From NCBI GenBank assembly GCA_964653285.1, contig CAZZEX010000073.1:1-24855 (forward strand): a stretch of DNA of 24,855 nt, given 5' to 3'. The translations under genes were made by a program, and so were the position numbers. Numbering within the stretch: the first letter of the stretch is position 1; each line of letters opens with the position of its first letter. The notes beneath the pieces are model-generated. The model had not been told where the DNA came from and searched no databases. It saw only the letters and a program-made list of their open reading frames with translations. The DNA comes from CAZZEX01 sp964653285 (lineage in GTDB: Bacteria > Chloroflexota > Anaerolineae > B4-G1). Shown one piece after another: positions 6,605 through 15,063 of this stretch.

Positions 6605-8059
6605 ATGTTTCGCTCCCTCAACTCCCGCCTACTTCTTTCTTATGTCACCGTCATCCTGGTCTGCCTGCTCGTGGCAGCGCTGGCGCTGCTGGTGGCGCTG
6701 CGCATCCGCCAGGTACAACAGCGGTTCGTCTACCAGCGGCTGAGCGACGTGGCCCGCCTGACCATCGTCGCGGTGCGCGGGAGGAACGTCGGCCCCGAGC
6801 GGCTGGCTCCCCTGTTGCGGCGGGTTGACCAGGACCGAAACATGCGCATTCTGCTCCTTGACTCCCAGGGTAACGTCGTCCTCGACAGCCGGGATGAGTG
6901 GGAGAGCCAGAACCTGCTGGCGGGAGCGCACTTTAACCGCAATCCCGAAGGCAACCTGCAGGGGAGTTTCACCGACGCCGGAGGGCGGACGTGGCTCTTC
7001 GTCGCGCTGCCGTGGCCGGCCCCTCCCGCGTCCGAGATGCTCGTCTTCGCCGCCCCGCAGCCCCGCGGCGCGGCGCTGGCCTGGGCGCGTGAGCACATGC
7101 TGGCCCCGTTGCTGTGGGCCGGCCTGGCAGCGTTGGCCATCTCCATCCTGCTGGCGCTTCTGGTCAGCCGCTCGGTCGCTGCGCCGTTGCGACGAGTGAC
7201 CAGCGCGGCCGAGGCCATCGCCCGTGGCAAGACCAGCACGCGAGCGCCGGTTTCCGGCCCGGCCGAGGTGCAAAGCCTGGCCCGCTCCTTCAACACCATG
7301 GCCGACCAGGTCGAGGCCACACAGCAGTCGCAGCGAGACTTCGTCGCCAACGTCTCCCACGAACTCAAGACCCCCCTCACCTCCATCCAGGGCTTCTCCC
7401 AGGCGCTGCTTGATGGCACGGCTTCGACGCCCGAGACGACGGCCCGCGCCGCCCGCGTCATCCACGAGGAGGCAGAGCGCATGCGCCGCATGGTGGACGA
7501 GTTGCTGGTCCTGGCCCGCTTCGACGCCGGGCAGGTGGTGATGGCGCGTGACCCGGTGGAACTCAGCCCGCTGCTGCGAGAGTGCATTGAGAAACTGGCA
7601 CCCCAGGCGCAGGCGGCGGCGGTGGCCCTGAAGTTAGATGCCCCCGACCGGCTGTTCGTCACCGGCGACGCCGACCGGCTGGCGCAGGTCTTCGCCAATC
7701 TGCTGGACAACGGTGTCGCGCACACGCCCACCGGAGGTGAGGTCACCCTCGCGGCGCGCCGGGTGGACGAGGAGCACGCCGTCAAGGTGACGGTCACCGA
7801 CACGGGTGAAGGCATCCCAGCCGAGGCGCTCCCCCGCATCTTCGAGCGCTTCTACCAGGTGGACAAGGCTCGCAAGCGCAGCCGGGGGGCCGGACTGGGG
7901 CTGGCGATCACGAAGGAGATCGTCGAGGCCCACGGCGGCATCCTCACCGCCGAGAGCGTGGTAGGGCTGGGCAGCAAGTTCACCGTGCGGCTCCCATTGT
8001 GGGAGGAGGATACGGCGACGACAGCGGTGAAGAGGCGGAAAATCCGCGACGCCCACTAA
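6605..8059 (+). CDS. Membrane sensor histidine kinase (HAMP-HisKA-HATPase)
   Basis: Protein of 484 residues. One N-terminal membrane helix (about 9-31) and a second at about 165-187 bracket an extracytoplasmic sensor region. A HAMP linker (about 183-235) is followed by HisKA with H252 in VSHELKTPLTSIQGF, then an HATPase domain with the N box NLLDN (365-369), the G1 box DTGEGIP and the G2 box GAGLGLAI. All catalytic boxes are present, so it should autophosphorylate and pass phosphate to an OmpR-type regulator, most likely the one at 1807-2493. ATG 6605 has AGGTGA seven to twelve bases upstream. It lies divergent from the XRE regulator, so its expression may now depend on DNA brought in with the restriction cassette. 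The signal sensed is unknown. Confidence 0.95.
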   Translation: MFRSLNSRLLLSYVTVILVCLLVAALALLVALRIRQVQQRFVYQRLSDVARLTIVAVRGRNVGPERLAPLLRRVDQDRNMRILLLDSQGNVVLDSRDEWESQNLLAGAHFNRNPEGNLQGSFTDAGGRTWLFVALPWPAPPASEMLVFAAPQPRGAALAWAREHMLAPLLWAGLAALAISILLALLVSRSVAAPLRRVTSAAEAIARGKTSTRAPVSGPAEVQSLARSFNTMADQVEATQQSQRDFVANVSHELKTPLTSIQGFSQALLDGTASTPETTARAARVIHEEAERMRRMVDELLVLARFDAGQVVMARDPVELSPLLRECIEKLAPQAQAAAVALKLDAPDRLFVTGDADRLAQVFANLLDNGVAHTPTGGEVTLAARRVDEEHAVKVTVTDTGEGIPAEALPRIFERFYQVDKARKRSRGAGLGLAITKEIVEAHGGILTAESVVGLGSKFTVRLPLWEEDTATTAVKRRKIRDAH

Positions 8060-8063
8060 TTGC

Positions 8064-8092
8064 TTGACATTCCGAACATTTGTTCGTATAAT
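8064..8092 (+). promoter_or_regulatory. Consensus sigma-70 promoter with an embedded LexA-type SOS box
   Basis: TTGACA (8064-8069) and TATAAT (8087-8092) match the consensus exactly and are 17 bases apart. The spacer holds CGAACATTTGTTCG (8073-8086), with perfect 6-base arms around TT. This closely matches the Bacillus/actinobacterial-type LexA box (CGAAC-N4-GTTCG). Bound LexA would cover the promoter, and induction after DNA damage would release a very strong promoter. It starts 5 bases after the kinase stop codon and drives the repair genes at 8111-10532. Confidence 0.8.
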
Positions 8093-8110
8093 AGTGGGTG
8101 AAGGTATGCA

Positions 8111-9265
8111 GTGGAACCACTGGAGAAACTTAAACTGCTGGGACCGCCGACCTGCTTTGAGCCGGCCGAGGAGGTAGTGGGGTCACACCGGCCGCCGCCC
8201 CGCCCGGGCCTGGGCAATGACGACCTCTCCGGCTGCGTCCACAACGCCGTGATGCCCGGCGGGAAGCGCATCGCGCTGCTCAAGACGCTGCTCACCTCCG
8301 CCTGCGAGCGAGACTGCCGCTACTGTACCTTCCGACAAGGGCGCGATTTCCACCGGGCGACCTTCACTCCCGACGAACTGGCCTGCCTGTTTATGCAACT
8401 GTACCAGAAAGGCGTCGCCGAGGGCATCTTCCTCAGTTCCGGCGTCGCTGGGGGAGGTCCCCGCACCGAAGATCGCCTCATCGCCACAGCGGAACTCCTG
8501 CGCCACCGCTACGGCTTCCGGGGCTACATCCACCTCAAGATCATGCCCGGCGCGGAGCAGGAGCAGGTACTGGCGGCGATGCGCCTGGCCGACCGGGTCT
8601 CGGTCAACCTGGAAGCGCCCAACGCCGAGCGCCTCGCCCGCCTGGCCCCGCACAAGGTCTTCGCCGAGGAGTTGTTGCAGCGGCTGCGCTGGATCGAAGA
8701 GATCAGGCAGGGGATGCCGGGGCGCTGGCCCAGTTCCACCACCCAATTCGTCGTCGGCGCCGGCGACGAGAGCGATGTGGAACTCCTGACCACAACCGAG
8801 TTCCTGCACCGGCAACTTGGCCTGGCGCGGGCCTACTTCAGCGGTTTTACACCGGTGCCCGATACGCCGCTGGAGGACCACCCTCCGACCCCGCTGCTGC
8901 GCGAGCACCGGCTATACCAGTCATCGTTCCTGTTGCGCGATTACGGCTTCACCGTCGAGGAACTCCCCTTCGACGCCGACGGCAACCTGCCGCTGGGGAG
9001 CGACCCCAAGTTGGCCTGGGCCCGCTGCTACCTCGCCCACGCCCCCATCGAGGTGAACACCGCTGAGCGGCGCGACCTGCTGCGCGTGCCAGGCATCGGC
9101 CCCAAGAGGGCCGAGAAACTGCTGCGTGCCCGCCGCCAGGGCACCCTGCGCGACCTGAGCGATTTGCGCAAATTGGGGATCATCGTCCGGCGGGCCGCCC
9201 CCTTCATCCTGCTCGACGGCCGCTGCCCGGCCTATCAACTCCGCCTCTGGCCGGCCTCGCCATGA
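8111..9265 (+). CDS. Putative DNA modification/repair radical SAM protein (UDG-linked type)
   Basis: Protein of 384 residues. The [4Fe-4S]/SAM motif is C65-x3-C69-x2-C72 in SACERDCRYCTFRQGRD, and the TIM-barrel core follows with GIFLSSGVAGGG and HLKIMPGAE. The C terminus has a helix-hairpin-helix, LLRVPGIGPKRAEKLL (about 313-328), that should bind DNA. This fits the family of radical SAM proteins described as linked to a uracil-DNA glycosylase-like partner; their exact chemistry is not established. The GTG at 8111 is preferred because it gives the family-like MEPLEKLKLL start and has AAGGT at 8101-8105; an ATG at 8106 is out of frame. It is the first gene after the SOS-type promoter and overlaps the next gene by ATGA. 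Confidence 0.85.
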   Translation: MEPLEKLKLLGPPTCFEPAEEVVGSHRPPPRPGLGNDDLSGCVHNAVMPGGKRIALLKTLLTSACERDCRYCTFRQGRDFHRATFTPDELACLFMQLYQKGVAEGIFLSSGVAGGGPRTEDRLIATAELLRHRYGFRGYIHLKIMPGAEQEQVLAAMRLADRVSVNLEAPNAERLARLAPHKVFAEELLQRLRWIEEIRQGMPGRWPSSTTQFVVGAGDESDVELLTTTEFLHRQLGLARAYFSGFTPVPDTPLEDHPPTPLLREHRLYQSSFLLRDYGFTVEELPFDADGNLPLGSDPKLAWARCYLAHAPIEVNTAERRDLLRVPGIGPKRAEKLLRARRQGTLRDLSDLRKLGIIVRRAAPFILLDGRCPAYQLRLWPASP

Positions 9266-9657
9266 ACGGAGTGAACGAAGTCCCCACTCGCTTCATCAGC
9301 GAGCCTATCGAGGTGTACTACGACCAAGCACCGGCGCTGGAGAAACGGCCCGGTTCACCCAATGGCTTCACCTGGCAGGGACGGACCTATCGCATCGTGA
9401 AGGTACTTGGTGAGTGGCACGACTACCACCAGCGCGGCAAGACGGCGGCATTTTACCGTAAGGAGCGCGGCTCCTACCGGGCGAAGGCAGCCGAGAGGCG
9501 GGGCTCCTGGGGGGTGGGGCGGGACTACTACCGGGTGCGCACTGACACGGGGGAGGTATTCGACCTGTACTACGACCGTGCCCCCCAAGGAGCCGGAGGC
9601 CACAAGGGGGGCTGGTTTCTGTACCGCCAGATTCTCACACGGGAGTCTACCCCGTGA
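9262..9657 (+). CDS. DUF6504-family protein
   Basis: Small soluble protein of 131 residues. It has the RFISEPIEV opening (10-18), the FTWQGRTYRIVKVLGEW block (36-52), an aromatic/basic middle and an FDLYYDR ... GGWFLYRQIL end, the pattern of DUF6504 proteins. Their biochemical role is unknown. From memory they often sit beside translesion polymerase or other repair genes, which fits this setting. It starts by ATGA overlap with the radical SAM gene and ends by GTGA overlap with the AlkZ-like gene, so the three proteins are translated in a coupled way and probably made together after DNA damage. Nothing in the sequence suggests an enzyme active site. Confidence 0.7.
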   Translation: MNGVNEVPTRFISEPIEVYYDQAPALEKRPGSPNGFTWQGRTYRIVKVLGEWHDYHQRGKTAAFYRKERGSYRAKAAERRGSWGVGRDYYRVRTDTGEVFDLYYDRAPQGAGGHKGGWFLYRQILTRESTP

Positions 9658-10532
9658 CCACCCTCACCCTTGACGAGATTAAGCGCCAGCGCGAGTACAA
9701 CTACCGTCGCACTCCCGAGCGGCGGGTCCGCACGCTGGAGCAAGCCCGCGCCTTCGTCGAGGAGGTGGGCTTCTGCCACTTCTGGCCTATCAAGGGAGCG
9801 GAACTGCCCAACCTGTTCCATGCCATTGCCGGGCGCGTGCGACCAGTGCCCGACGAGCACGACGACCCCGACGGCAGCAAGTGCTGGGGCTGGAAAGACC
9901 ACTCCCTGGACAAGAAGTGGTGGTATTACGGCAAGTTGCTCAAGCGGCGGGCGACGCTCGTCTCCCTGGCCGAACTGCCCTACTTCTACGCCCTTTCAGA
10001 GAACTACGGCGGTCTGGATGACTACCTCCAGGAGTACGCCGAGGGCCGACTGACCGCTGAAGCGAAGGCAGTCTACGAGGCGCTACTGGAGCACGGGCCA
10101 CTGGACACGGTGCGGCTGCGCCGGGAGGCACACATGAGCACGCAGAGCGCCAAGAGCCGCTTTGAGCGGGCGCTGGTCGAACTGCAGGTCGGGCTCAAGG
10201 TGCTGCCGGTGGGGATCGCGGAGGCCGGGGCGTGGCGCTACGCCTTCGTCTACGAGTTGTTCCAGCGCTGGTTCCCCGAGATTCCGCGGCAGGCCCGCGC
10301 CATCAAGCGGGGAGAGGCGCGGCGGGTGCTGGTGCAGCGGTATCTGGACAACGCGGTCGTCGCAGATCGGAAGATGATCGGTAAGGTGTCTCACGTCCTG
10401 AGATGGACGCCGAGGGAGCTGGGCCGTACCATCGCCACACTTCTTGAAGAGGGCGCAGTTCGGGAGATGGAGATTGAGGGGATGAAAGGCCCGCAACTGG
10501 TTTCGACGCGTGCCTTGAGATGTGATGTCTGA
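9654..10532 (+). CDS. AlkZ-related (YcaQ-like) winged-helix protein, probable DNA repair
   Basis: Protein of 292 residues resembling AlkZ/YcaQ-type winged-helix DNA glycosylase relatives. An N-terminal region (1-115) carries FCHFWPIKGAELPNL and the aromatic stretch KCWGWKDHSLDKKWWYYGK. Winged-helix modules follow (YEALLEHGPLDTVRLRREAHMS, about 144-165; a C-terminal one around 230-285). AlkZ enzymes unhook crosslinked or alkylated bases; this divergent branch has not, to my knowledge, been shown to do so, and I do not see their catalytic Q-motif clearly. The GTG start overlaps the previous stop (GTGA). Bases 10014-10183 are identical to part of the truncated second copy at 17807-17976, while both flanks differ, which points to recent gene conversion. 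Confidence 0.65.
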   Translation: MTTLTLDEIKRQREYNYRRTPERRVRTLEQARAFVEEVGFCHFWPIKGAELPNLFHAIAGRVRPVPDEHDDPDGSKCWGWKDHSLDKKWWYYGKLLKRRATLVSLAELPYFYALSENYGGLDDYLQEYAEGRLTAEAKAVYEALLEHGPLDTVRLRREAHMSTQSAKSRFERALVELQVGLKVLPVGIAEAGAWRYAFVYELFQRWFPEIPRQARAIKRGEARRVLVQRYLDNAVVADRKMIGKVSHVLRWTPRELGRTIATLLEEGAVREMEIEGMKGPQLVSTRALRCDV

Positions 10533-10781
10533 CTTGGGGATTCGTAGCAGAACGAAACCCAAAAACGCTTAGGAGGCCGCAGGGCGCGTCTAGTGGCATG
10601 CCCGCCGTTGAGGGTGGGGGTTGATGAATTTGCCAAACGCCGCAGAACGGCTCTAAAGGGCCTTAGAGAGCCTCAGAACTGCTACGATTCCCCTGACTTA
10701 CGAGGACGTAGGCCACAAATCAAGGAAGTGTGGTAGAATGACCCTGGAAGTAATTCCCTCTGACGGTTGGGTAGGTGCACT
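10533..10781. other. Intergenic spacer with hairpin and weak promoter elements
   Basis: No convincing gene. CTCTAA (10651-10656) pairs with TTAGAG (10663-10668) around AGGGCC; it has no T-run, so it is a weak terminator candidate for the repair operon. A TAGAAT box at 10734-10739 could be the -10 of the downstream cluster, but I see no good -35 element at the right distance. Confidence 0.4.
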
Positions 10782-10856
10782 ATGAGTGAGATGGTGCGCA
10801 CTCAGGTCGATTTGCCCCGCGAGATAGTCGATTTGCTCAGGCAACGGCAACTATGA
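10782..10856 (+). CDS. 24-residue leader ORF or antitoxin-like remnant
   Basis: ATG 10782 to TGA 10856. It begins MSEMVRTQVDLPREIVDLL, which resembles the N terminus of small bacterial antitoxins (ribbon-helix-helix or UPF0175 type) and then stops early. GGTAGGTG lies just upstream as a plausible ribosome site. Its TGA overlaps the ATG of the next gene (ATGA), so translation of the two would be coupled. It is either a truncated antitoxin whose start now feeds the cluster or a short leader peptide. Confidence that it is translated is moderate and that it has its own function is low. Confidence 0.4.
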   Translation: MSEMVRTQVDLPREIVDLLRQRQL

Positions 10857-11329
10857 AAAACGCTCACGAGATCATCGATCGGCTCTCACCCGAAGACGCG
10901 ATGGCGGTCCTCAAAACGCTGGCTCGCAGCGACGAGGCTCTCGCTGCTTGCATCGCCGAGATCGCTACGGCACATCTGAGTCAAGTGGATCTGGAAGAAG
11001 TGGCCTTTGCGCTTTACGAGGAGTTGAACGCTCTCGAAGTCGAGGATGTCTGGGACCGCGCTGGCCCGAAGCGTCACGGCTACATTGACCCGGGCGAAGC
11101 CGCCGACGAGATGGTCGACGAGGTCATCACCCCCTGCCTGGAGGAGCTCAAGAAGTACCGGGCGTTGGGGATGAACGCCGAGGCGAATCGGATGTGTATG
11201 GGACTGCTGCTGGGACTGTACAAGTTCGAGCACGAATCCACGTCCGAGTTCAAGGATTGGGCCGTTGACGCGCCAAGCGGATTTGCATGGGTGGTGATAG
11301 ACGCGTGGAAGGCCGGAACGCCCGATTGA
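10853..11329 (+). CDS. Conserved-looking hypothetical protein, first full gene of the SWIM cluster
   Basis: Acidic, mainly helical soluble protein of 158 residues with no recognisable catalytic motif. It opens with MKNAHEIIDRLSPEDAMAVL. Notable segments are EEVAFALYEELNALEVEDVWDRAG (50-73) and YIDPGEAADEMVDEVITPCLEELKKY (about 79-104). The helical C-terminal part includes NRMCMGLLLGLYKFEHES and FKDWAVDAP. The repeated amphipathic helices suggest a protein-interaction or scaffold role, but that is only inference. The ATG overlaps the stop of the short leader ORF, and the gene is followed after ~105 bases by the next one on the same strand. I believe similar proteins neighbour SWIM genes in other genomes, but cannot check this here. 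Confidence 0.7.
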   Translation: MKNAHEIIDRLSPEDAMAVLKTLARSDEALAACIAEIATAHLSQVDLEEVAFALYEELNALEVEDVWDRAGPKRHGYIDPGEAADEMVDEVITPCLEELKKYRALGMNAEANRMCMGLLLGLYKFEHESTSEFKDWAVDAPSGFAWVVIDAWKAGTPD

Positions 11330-11433
11330 GCGGACATCAAGGCACTCAGAACGTTCATCGAAGAAACGTTGAGTGGGTGGTGCGCGCGTTTGGTATAGCC
11401 CCATCCTTGCGTTCGGCGAAAGGAAAAGGTCAA

Positions 11434-12111
11434 ATGGACAAAACGCGACTGTTCGAGTTCCTATCCACCCAGTTCCTATCCACCCAGGACGTGCCCTTCC
11501 TGCTCGATTTGTTGAGCAAAGCCTATGACCAGATGGACTATGACCAGCGTCAGTGGGTGTTCGGCAAGCTCGTGGAGGAGCTGCCGCCTGCGCAGGTTGA
11601 CGGTGAGGTGCTGTTGGACGAGGTCGGGGACTTCCAGAGCGAGTCATTGGCTGGCTATTATTACGAGCCGTTCGACATCAATTCCAAGAACTGGATGCAC
11701 GTCCCGGAGGAGACCAAGGAGTGGTTCGAGCGCCTTGGTGGCTTGCTGAAGGCCAGTTCTCAACTCACTGTGCAGGGGGATCATCTGCACGCTGTTGCCT
11801 GCTTCGGCATCCTGTACGAACTGATTGACGCTATGGAAAGAGGCGAGGAGATCGTCTTCGCCGACGAGATCGGCAGTTGGATGATCCCCGGCGACGAGAA
11901 GCAGTACGTCGCTGCCTACATGACTTCCCTGGCCGCGACCGCCTCCCCCGAGGAGTTCGCGGCGGCAGCCCTCCCCTTGATCCGGCGTGATAGCTGGCAG
12001 TCTTTCTCGACCCAAGCGTACCCAGCCGCCATCCGTGCAGCAAACGAAGCGCAGAGGGCGCACCTGGAGACGGAGATCGAGCGCCAGAACATCAAGACGG
12101 GACGCAAATAG
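11434..12111 (+). CDS. Hypothetical protein of the SWIM cluster
   Basis: Acidic soluble protein of 225 residues from ATG 11434; an in-frame extension to 11287 overlaps the previous gene and is unlikely to be used. A purine-rich ribosome site (AAAAGG) precedes the ATG. The sequence is helical and rich in W, F and Y, including DYDQRQWVFGKLVEELPP and SKNWMHVPEETKEWFERL, and later AYMTSLAATASPEEFAAAALPLI. I recognise no domain. An exact 15-base tandem duplication at 11458-11487 gives FLSTQFLSTQ near the N terminus, a recent in-frame expansion. It lies 19 bases before the next gene on the same strand. Confidence 0.65.
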   Translation: MDKTRLFEFLSTQFLSTQDVPFLLDLLSKAYDQMDYDQRQWVFGKLVEELPPAQVDGEVLLDEVGDFQSESLAGYYYEPFDINSKNWMHVPEETKEWFERLGGLLKASSQLTVQGDHLHAVACFGILYELIDAMERGEEIVFADEIGSWMIPGDEKQYVAAYMTSLAATASPEEFAAAALPLIRRDSWQSFSTQAYPAAIRAANEAQRAHLETEIERQNIKTGRK

Positions 12112-12130
12112 GAGTTTGGAAAAGGGCACG

Positions 12131-13261
12131 ATGAGTGAATACCAGTACTATGAGTTTCAGGCTATTGACCGGCCCCTGACGCCGGCAGAACAACAAGCTG
12201 TGGCGCGATTGTCCAGTCGTGTGGACCCACATCCCCGGCGCGCGGTGTTTACCTATAGCTGGAGTGATTTCCCCGGTCGCGCGGAAGAGATATTGGCCAA
12301 GTACTACGATGCTATGATCTACCTGGCCAACTGGGGGAGCCGCCGGTTGATGTTTCGCTTCCCCAGGGCACTCGTGGATCCGGAACAGATAGAGCAATAT
12401 AACGTGGCGACGACAGAATACCCCTCGGATGCCGTCAAAGCCTACGTCAAGGGCGAGTATGTCATCCTAGACATCCAGTTGCACGAGGAGGAAGGTTTCG
12501 ATTGGATCGAGGGCGAGGGGTGGCTGGATTCCCTGGTGGGGCTGCGGGATGCGATTTTGCAGCGGGACTACCGTCTGTTCTACCTGGCCTGGCTCAAGGG
12601 ACCGACGCTGGAATACGCCGTGGACGAGAGCGCGCTCGAGCCGCCGGTGCCGCCGGGATTGCGGGCGCTGACGCTCGCGCTAGAGAACTTTGTGGAGCTG
12701 TTCGACGTCGACGAGGACTTGATCCAGGTAGCGGTGGAACGAAGCGACGACCTAGCCAGAGAGGTCTCTGACGACAACCTGCGCCGGGCGATTGGGCAGC
12801 TTCCAGCGGAGGAACGAGACGTTTTCCTGTTGCGGTTGGCTAAGGGAGAGCCGCACCTCTCCCTGGCGCTGAACCGCCGGTTAGGCACATTCAGCGGCGC
12901 GCATCAGAGCGAGACGGGCGAGCGCCGCACGGTAGGAGAGCTGTTTGCGGCGGCGGAAGCCCTGCGGGAGCGTCGGCGTAGGGAGCGCGTGGCCGCGGCT
13001 GAGGCCAAGCGCATTGCAGAGTTGAAGGCCCTTGCCGAGCGGGAGAACGAGGCCTGGCGCGAGGTCGATGCACTGATCCAACAATCCAAGGCAAAGGCAT
13101 ACGACGAGGCAGTGCGGCTGTTGAAGAAACTCAAGGATCTGGCTGGGTATCAGAACCGACAATCCGCCTTCGAAGAACACTTGGGCCAGATCCGCGACCA
13201 GTACAACCGCCGCCACGCGCTGATGAGGCGCTTGCGCGAAGCCGGCCTGATGCATCAGTGA
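12131..13261 (+). CDS. Conserved hypothetical partner of the SWIM protein
   Basis: Protein of 376 residues from ATG 12131 (AAAGGG five bases upstream). The N-terminal domain (1-180) starts MSEYQYYEFQAIDRPLTPAE and continues with VFTYSWSDFPGRAEEILAKYYDAMIYLANWGSRRLMFRFP. This looks like a conserved alpha/beta domain of unknown fold that I associate with SWIM-protein operons. The middle (200-280) is acidic and helical. Residues about 285-370 form a long charged coiled coil (AAEALRERRRRERVAAAEAK and onward) suited to dimerisation or protein contacts. There is no visible enzyme site, membrane segment or signal peptide. The stop codon lies 11 bases before the SWIM ATG, and an overlapping GTG start (13258) is also possible, so the pair is probably co-translated and may form a complex. 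Confidence 0.7.
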   Translation: MSEYQYYEFQAIDRPLTPAEQQAVARLSSRVDPHPRRAVFTYSWSDFPGRAEEILAKYYDAMIYLANWGSRRLMFRFPRALVDPEQIEQYNVATTEYPSDAVKAYVKGEYVILDIQLHEEEGFDWIEGEGWLDSLVGLRDAILQRDYRLFYLAWLKGPTLEYAVDESALEPPVPPGLRALTLALENFVELFDVDEDLIQVAVERSDDLAREVSDDNLRRAIGQLPAEERDVFLLRLAKGEPHLSLALNRRLGTFSGAHQSETGERRTVGELFAAAEALRERRRRERVAAAEAKRIAELKALAERENEAWREVDALIQQSKAKAYDEAVRLLKKLKDLAGYQNRQSAFEEHLGQIRDQYNRRHALMRRLREAGLMHQ

Positions 13262-13272
13262 GAGACAAACTA

Positions 13273-15063
13273 ATGACCATTTCATCTCTCAGCGACGCTA
13301 CCATTCGCCGACAGGCCACCGCCGAGTCGTTCAGCCGGGGCGAGAACTACTACCAGCGGGGCGCGGTCATCTCACTGGTGCAGCGCGGCAACGTGCTGCA
13401 GGCCGAGGTCGAGGGCAGCCAGTACGAGCCTTACCGCGTACGGGTCACCTGCGATGAAGGCGGCATCACCAGCGCGGTTTGCGATTGCCCCTACGACTGG
13501 GGAGGCTGGTGCAAGCACATCGTCGCCACGCTGTTGACCTACCTGCACGAGCCCGACCTGGTCGAGAAACGCCCGACCCTGGATGACATCCTCACCGACC
13601 TGGAGCGCGAGCAGTTGCAGGACCTGTTGCTGCACCTGGCAACGCGCGATCCGTACGTGGCCGACGAGATCGAAAGCCAGATTGCCCTGCGTCAAACTGC
13701 CCCAGATGAAGCCAATGCCCCATCAAAAGATTCTCCGCGACGGCACACGCCGGTAGACCCCCAGCCCATCCGGCGCCAGGTCAGCGGGATCCTCCACTCC
13801 CTGGACCGCATGCGACCCTCCGAGGCCTACTGGCACGTGGGGAGCGTGGTGGACCAGGTGCGCCAACTGCTGCACCAGGTGCAGGGCTTTATCAAGGCCG
13901 GGGATGGGAGAAACGCCCTCGTGCTCCTGGAGGCCATCACCGACGAATACGTGGAAGGCTGGCTCTGCCTGGACGACTCCGATGGTTACGCCGGCGGATT
14001 CTTTGGGGAGCTGGGAGGGGCTTGGACCGAGGCTTGCCTGGCGGCCGACCTATCCTCCGAGGAACGAGAACAGTGGACGCAGAAGCTGACTCGGTGGCAG
14101 GATGAAGTCGACGACTACGGGATAGAAGGCGTGTTCGATCCGGCCCAGGCAGCCATCCTTCAGGGCTGGGACTACCCACCCCTGAAGCGTGCCCTGCAGG
14201 GCGAGATCACCCAGCTTGGGGCCTGGGAAAGCGAAGCGCCCTGGTACGCCGACGATCTGGCCGTCGCCCGGCTCAAGGTGCTGGAGCGACAGGGACGGTA
14301 CCAGGAGTACCTCTACCTGGCGCAGGCCGAGGGGCAGTTGGGCTTATACGTGCTCATGCTGGCACGCCTGGGCCAGGTGCAGGAGGCGGTGGACGAAGGG
14401 TTGCAATATCTGCACGAACCAACCCAGTTCCTGGCGCTGGCCCAGGTGCTGCGCGAGCAGGAGGAACTGGCGGCCGCCCTGCGCGTCGCCGAACACGGCC
14501 TAACCCTCGAAGGCCGCAAGGGCGAGTTGGCCGCGTGGCTGTGCGATCTGGCCGGTGGGATGGGTGAGACCGAGTGCGCACTCGAGGCAGCGACGGTCGC
14601 GTTCCGGGAGATGCCCAGTATGGCCGCTTATCAGAGGGTGCAGGAACTGACAGGCGAGTGCTGGCCGGAACTGCGAGAGGAACTGTTGGCCCATCTGCGC
14701 CAGGCTTCCGACTATTTCTCCTCCCAGGCCCAGGTGGACATCTTCCTCCAAGAGGGCCTCCTGGACGACACCATCGCTGCCGTCGAAAAGGGCGCGAGCT
14801 ACGACCTGATCGAGCGCGTGATGGATGCCGTCGTCGAGTACCGGCCGGAATGGGTCATCCAGGCCGCGCGCCGGCAGGCGGAGCGCATCATAGACGCCGG
14901 GCAGTCCAAGTACTACCACCACGCGGTGGACTGGCTGGAGAGAGCGCACGCAGCCTATCGGGCGGCGGGTCGTGAAGCCGACTGGCAAGCGTACCTCGGT
15001 GAGATCCGCACCCGCCACGGTCGCAAGTACAAGCTGATGAGCATGCTGGAGAGATTCAAATGA
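13273..15063 (+). CDS. SWIM zinc-finger protein
   Basis: Protein of ~596 residues from ATG 13273; a GTG at 13258 would add five residues. The SWIM motif C70-x-C72-x7-C80-x-H82 lies in AVCDCPYDWGGWCKHIVATLL, preceded by the usual FSRGENYYQRGAV start (20-32) and a beta-rich stretch. The remaining ~500 residues are helical and resemble TPR-like or alpha-solenoid repeats, for example residues 340-480 with repeated L/A-rich helices. SWIM domains bind DNA or proteins; in bacteria they often accompany SWI/SNF-type helicases, but none is present here. As the largest and best defined member of the cluster it is probably the central protein. Its stop overlaps the next ATG (ATGA). Confidence 0.85.
   Translation: MTISSLSDATIRRQATAESFSRGENYYQRGAVISLVQRGNVLQAEVEGSQYEPYRVRVTCDEGGITSAVCDCPYDWGGWCKHIVATLLTYLHEPDLVEKRPTLDDILTDLEREQLQDLLLHLATRDPYVADEIESQIALRQTAPDEANAPSKDSPRRHTPVDPQPIRRQVSGILHSLDRMRPSEAYWHVGSVVDQVRQLLHQVQGFIKAGDGRNALVLLEAITDEYVEGWLCLDDSDGYAGGFFGELGGAWTEACLAADLSSEEREQWTQKLTRWQDEVDDYGIEGVFDPAQAAILQGWDYPPLKRALQGEITQLGAWESEAPWYADDLAVARLKVLERQGRYQEYLYLAQAEGQLGLYVLMLARLGQVQEAVDEGLQYLHEPTQFLALAQVLREQEELAAALRVAEHGLTLEGRKGELAAWLCDLAGGMGETECALEAATVAFREMPSMAAYQRVQELTGECWPELREELLAHLRQASDYFSSQAQVDIFLQEGLLDDTIAAVEKGASYDLIERVMDAVVEYRPEWVIQAARRQAERIIDAGQSKYYHHAVDWLERAHAAYRAAGREADWQAYLGEIRTRHGRKYKLMSMLERFK

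Noticed and set aside
6629..7839. Long minus-strand frames across the sensor kinase gene
   Set aside because: The plus strand encodes an intact kinase; the reverse frames are Arg/Ser/Gln-rich with no recognisable domain.
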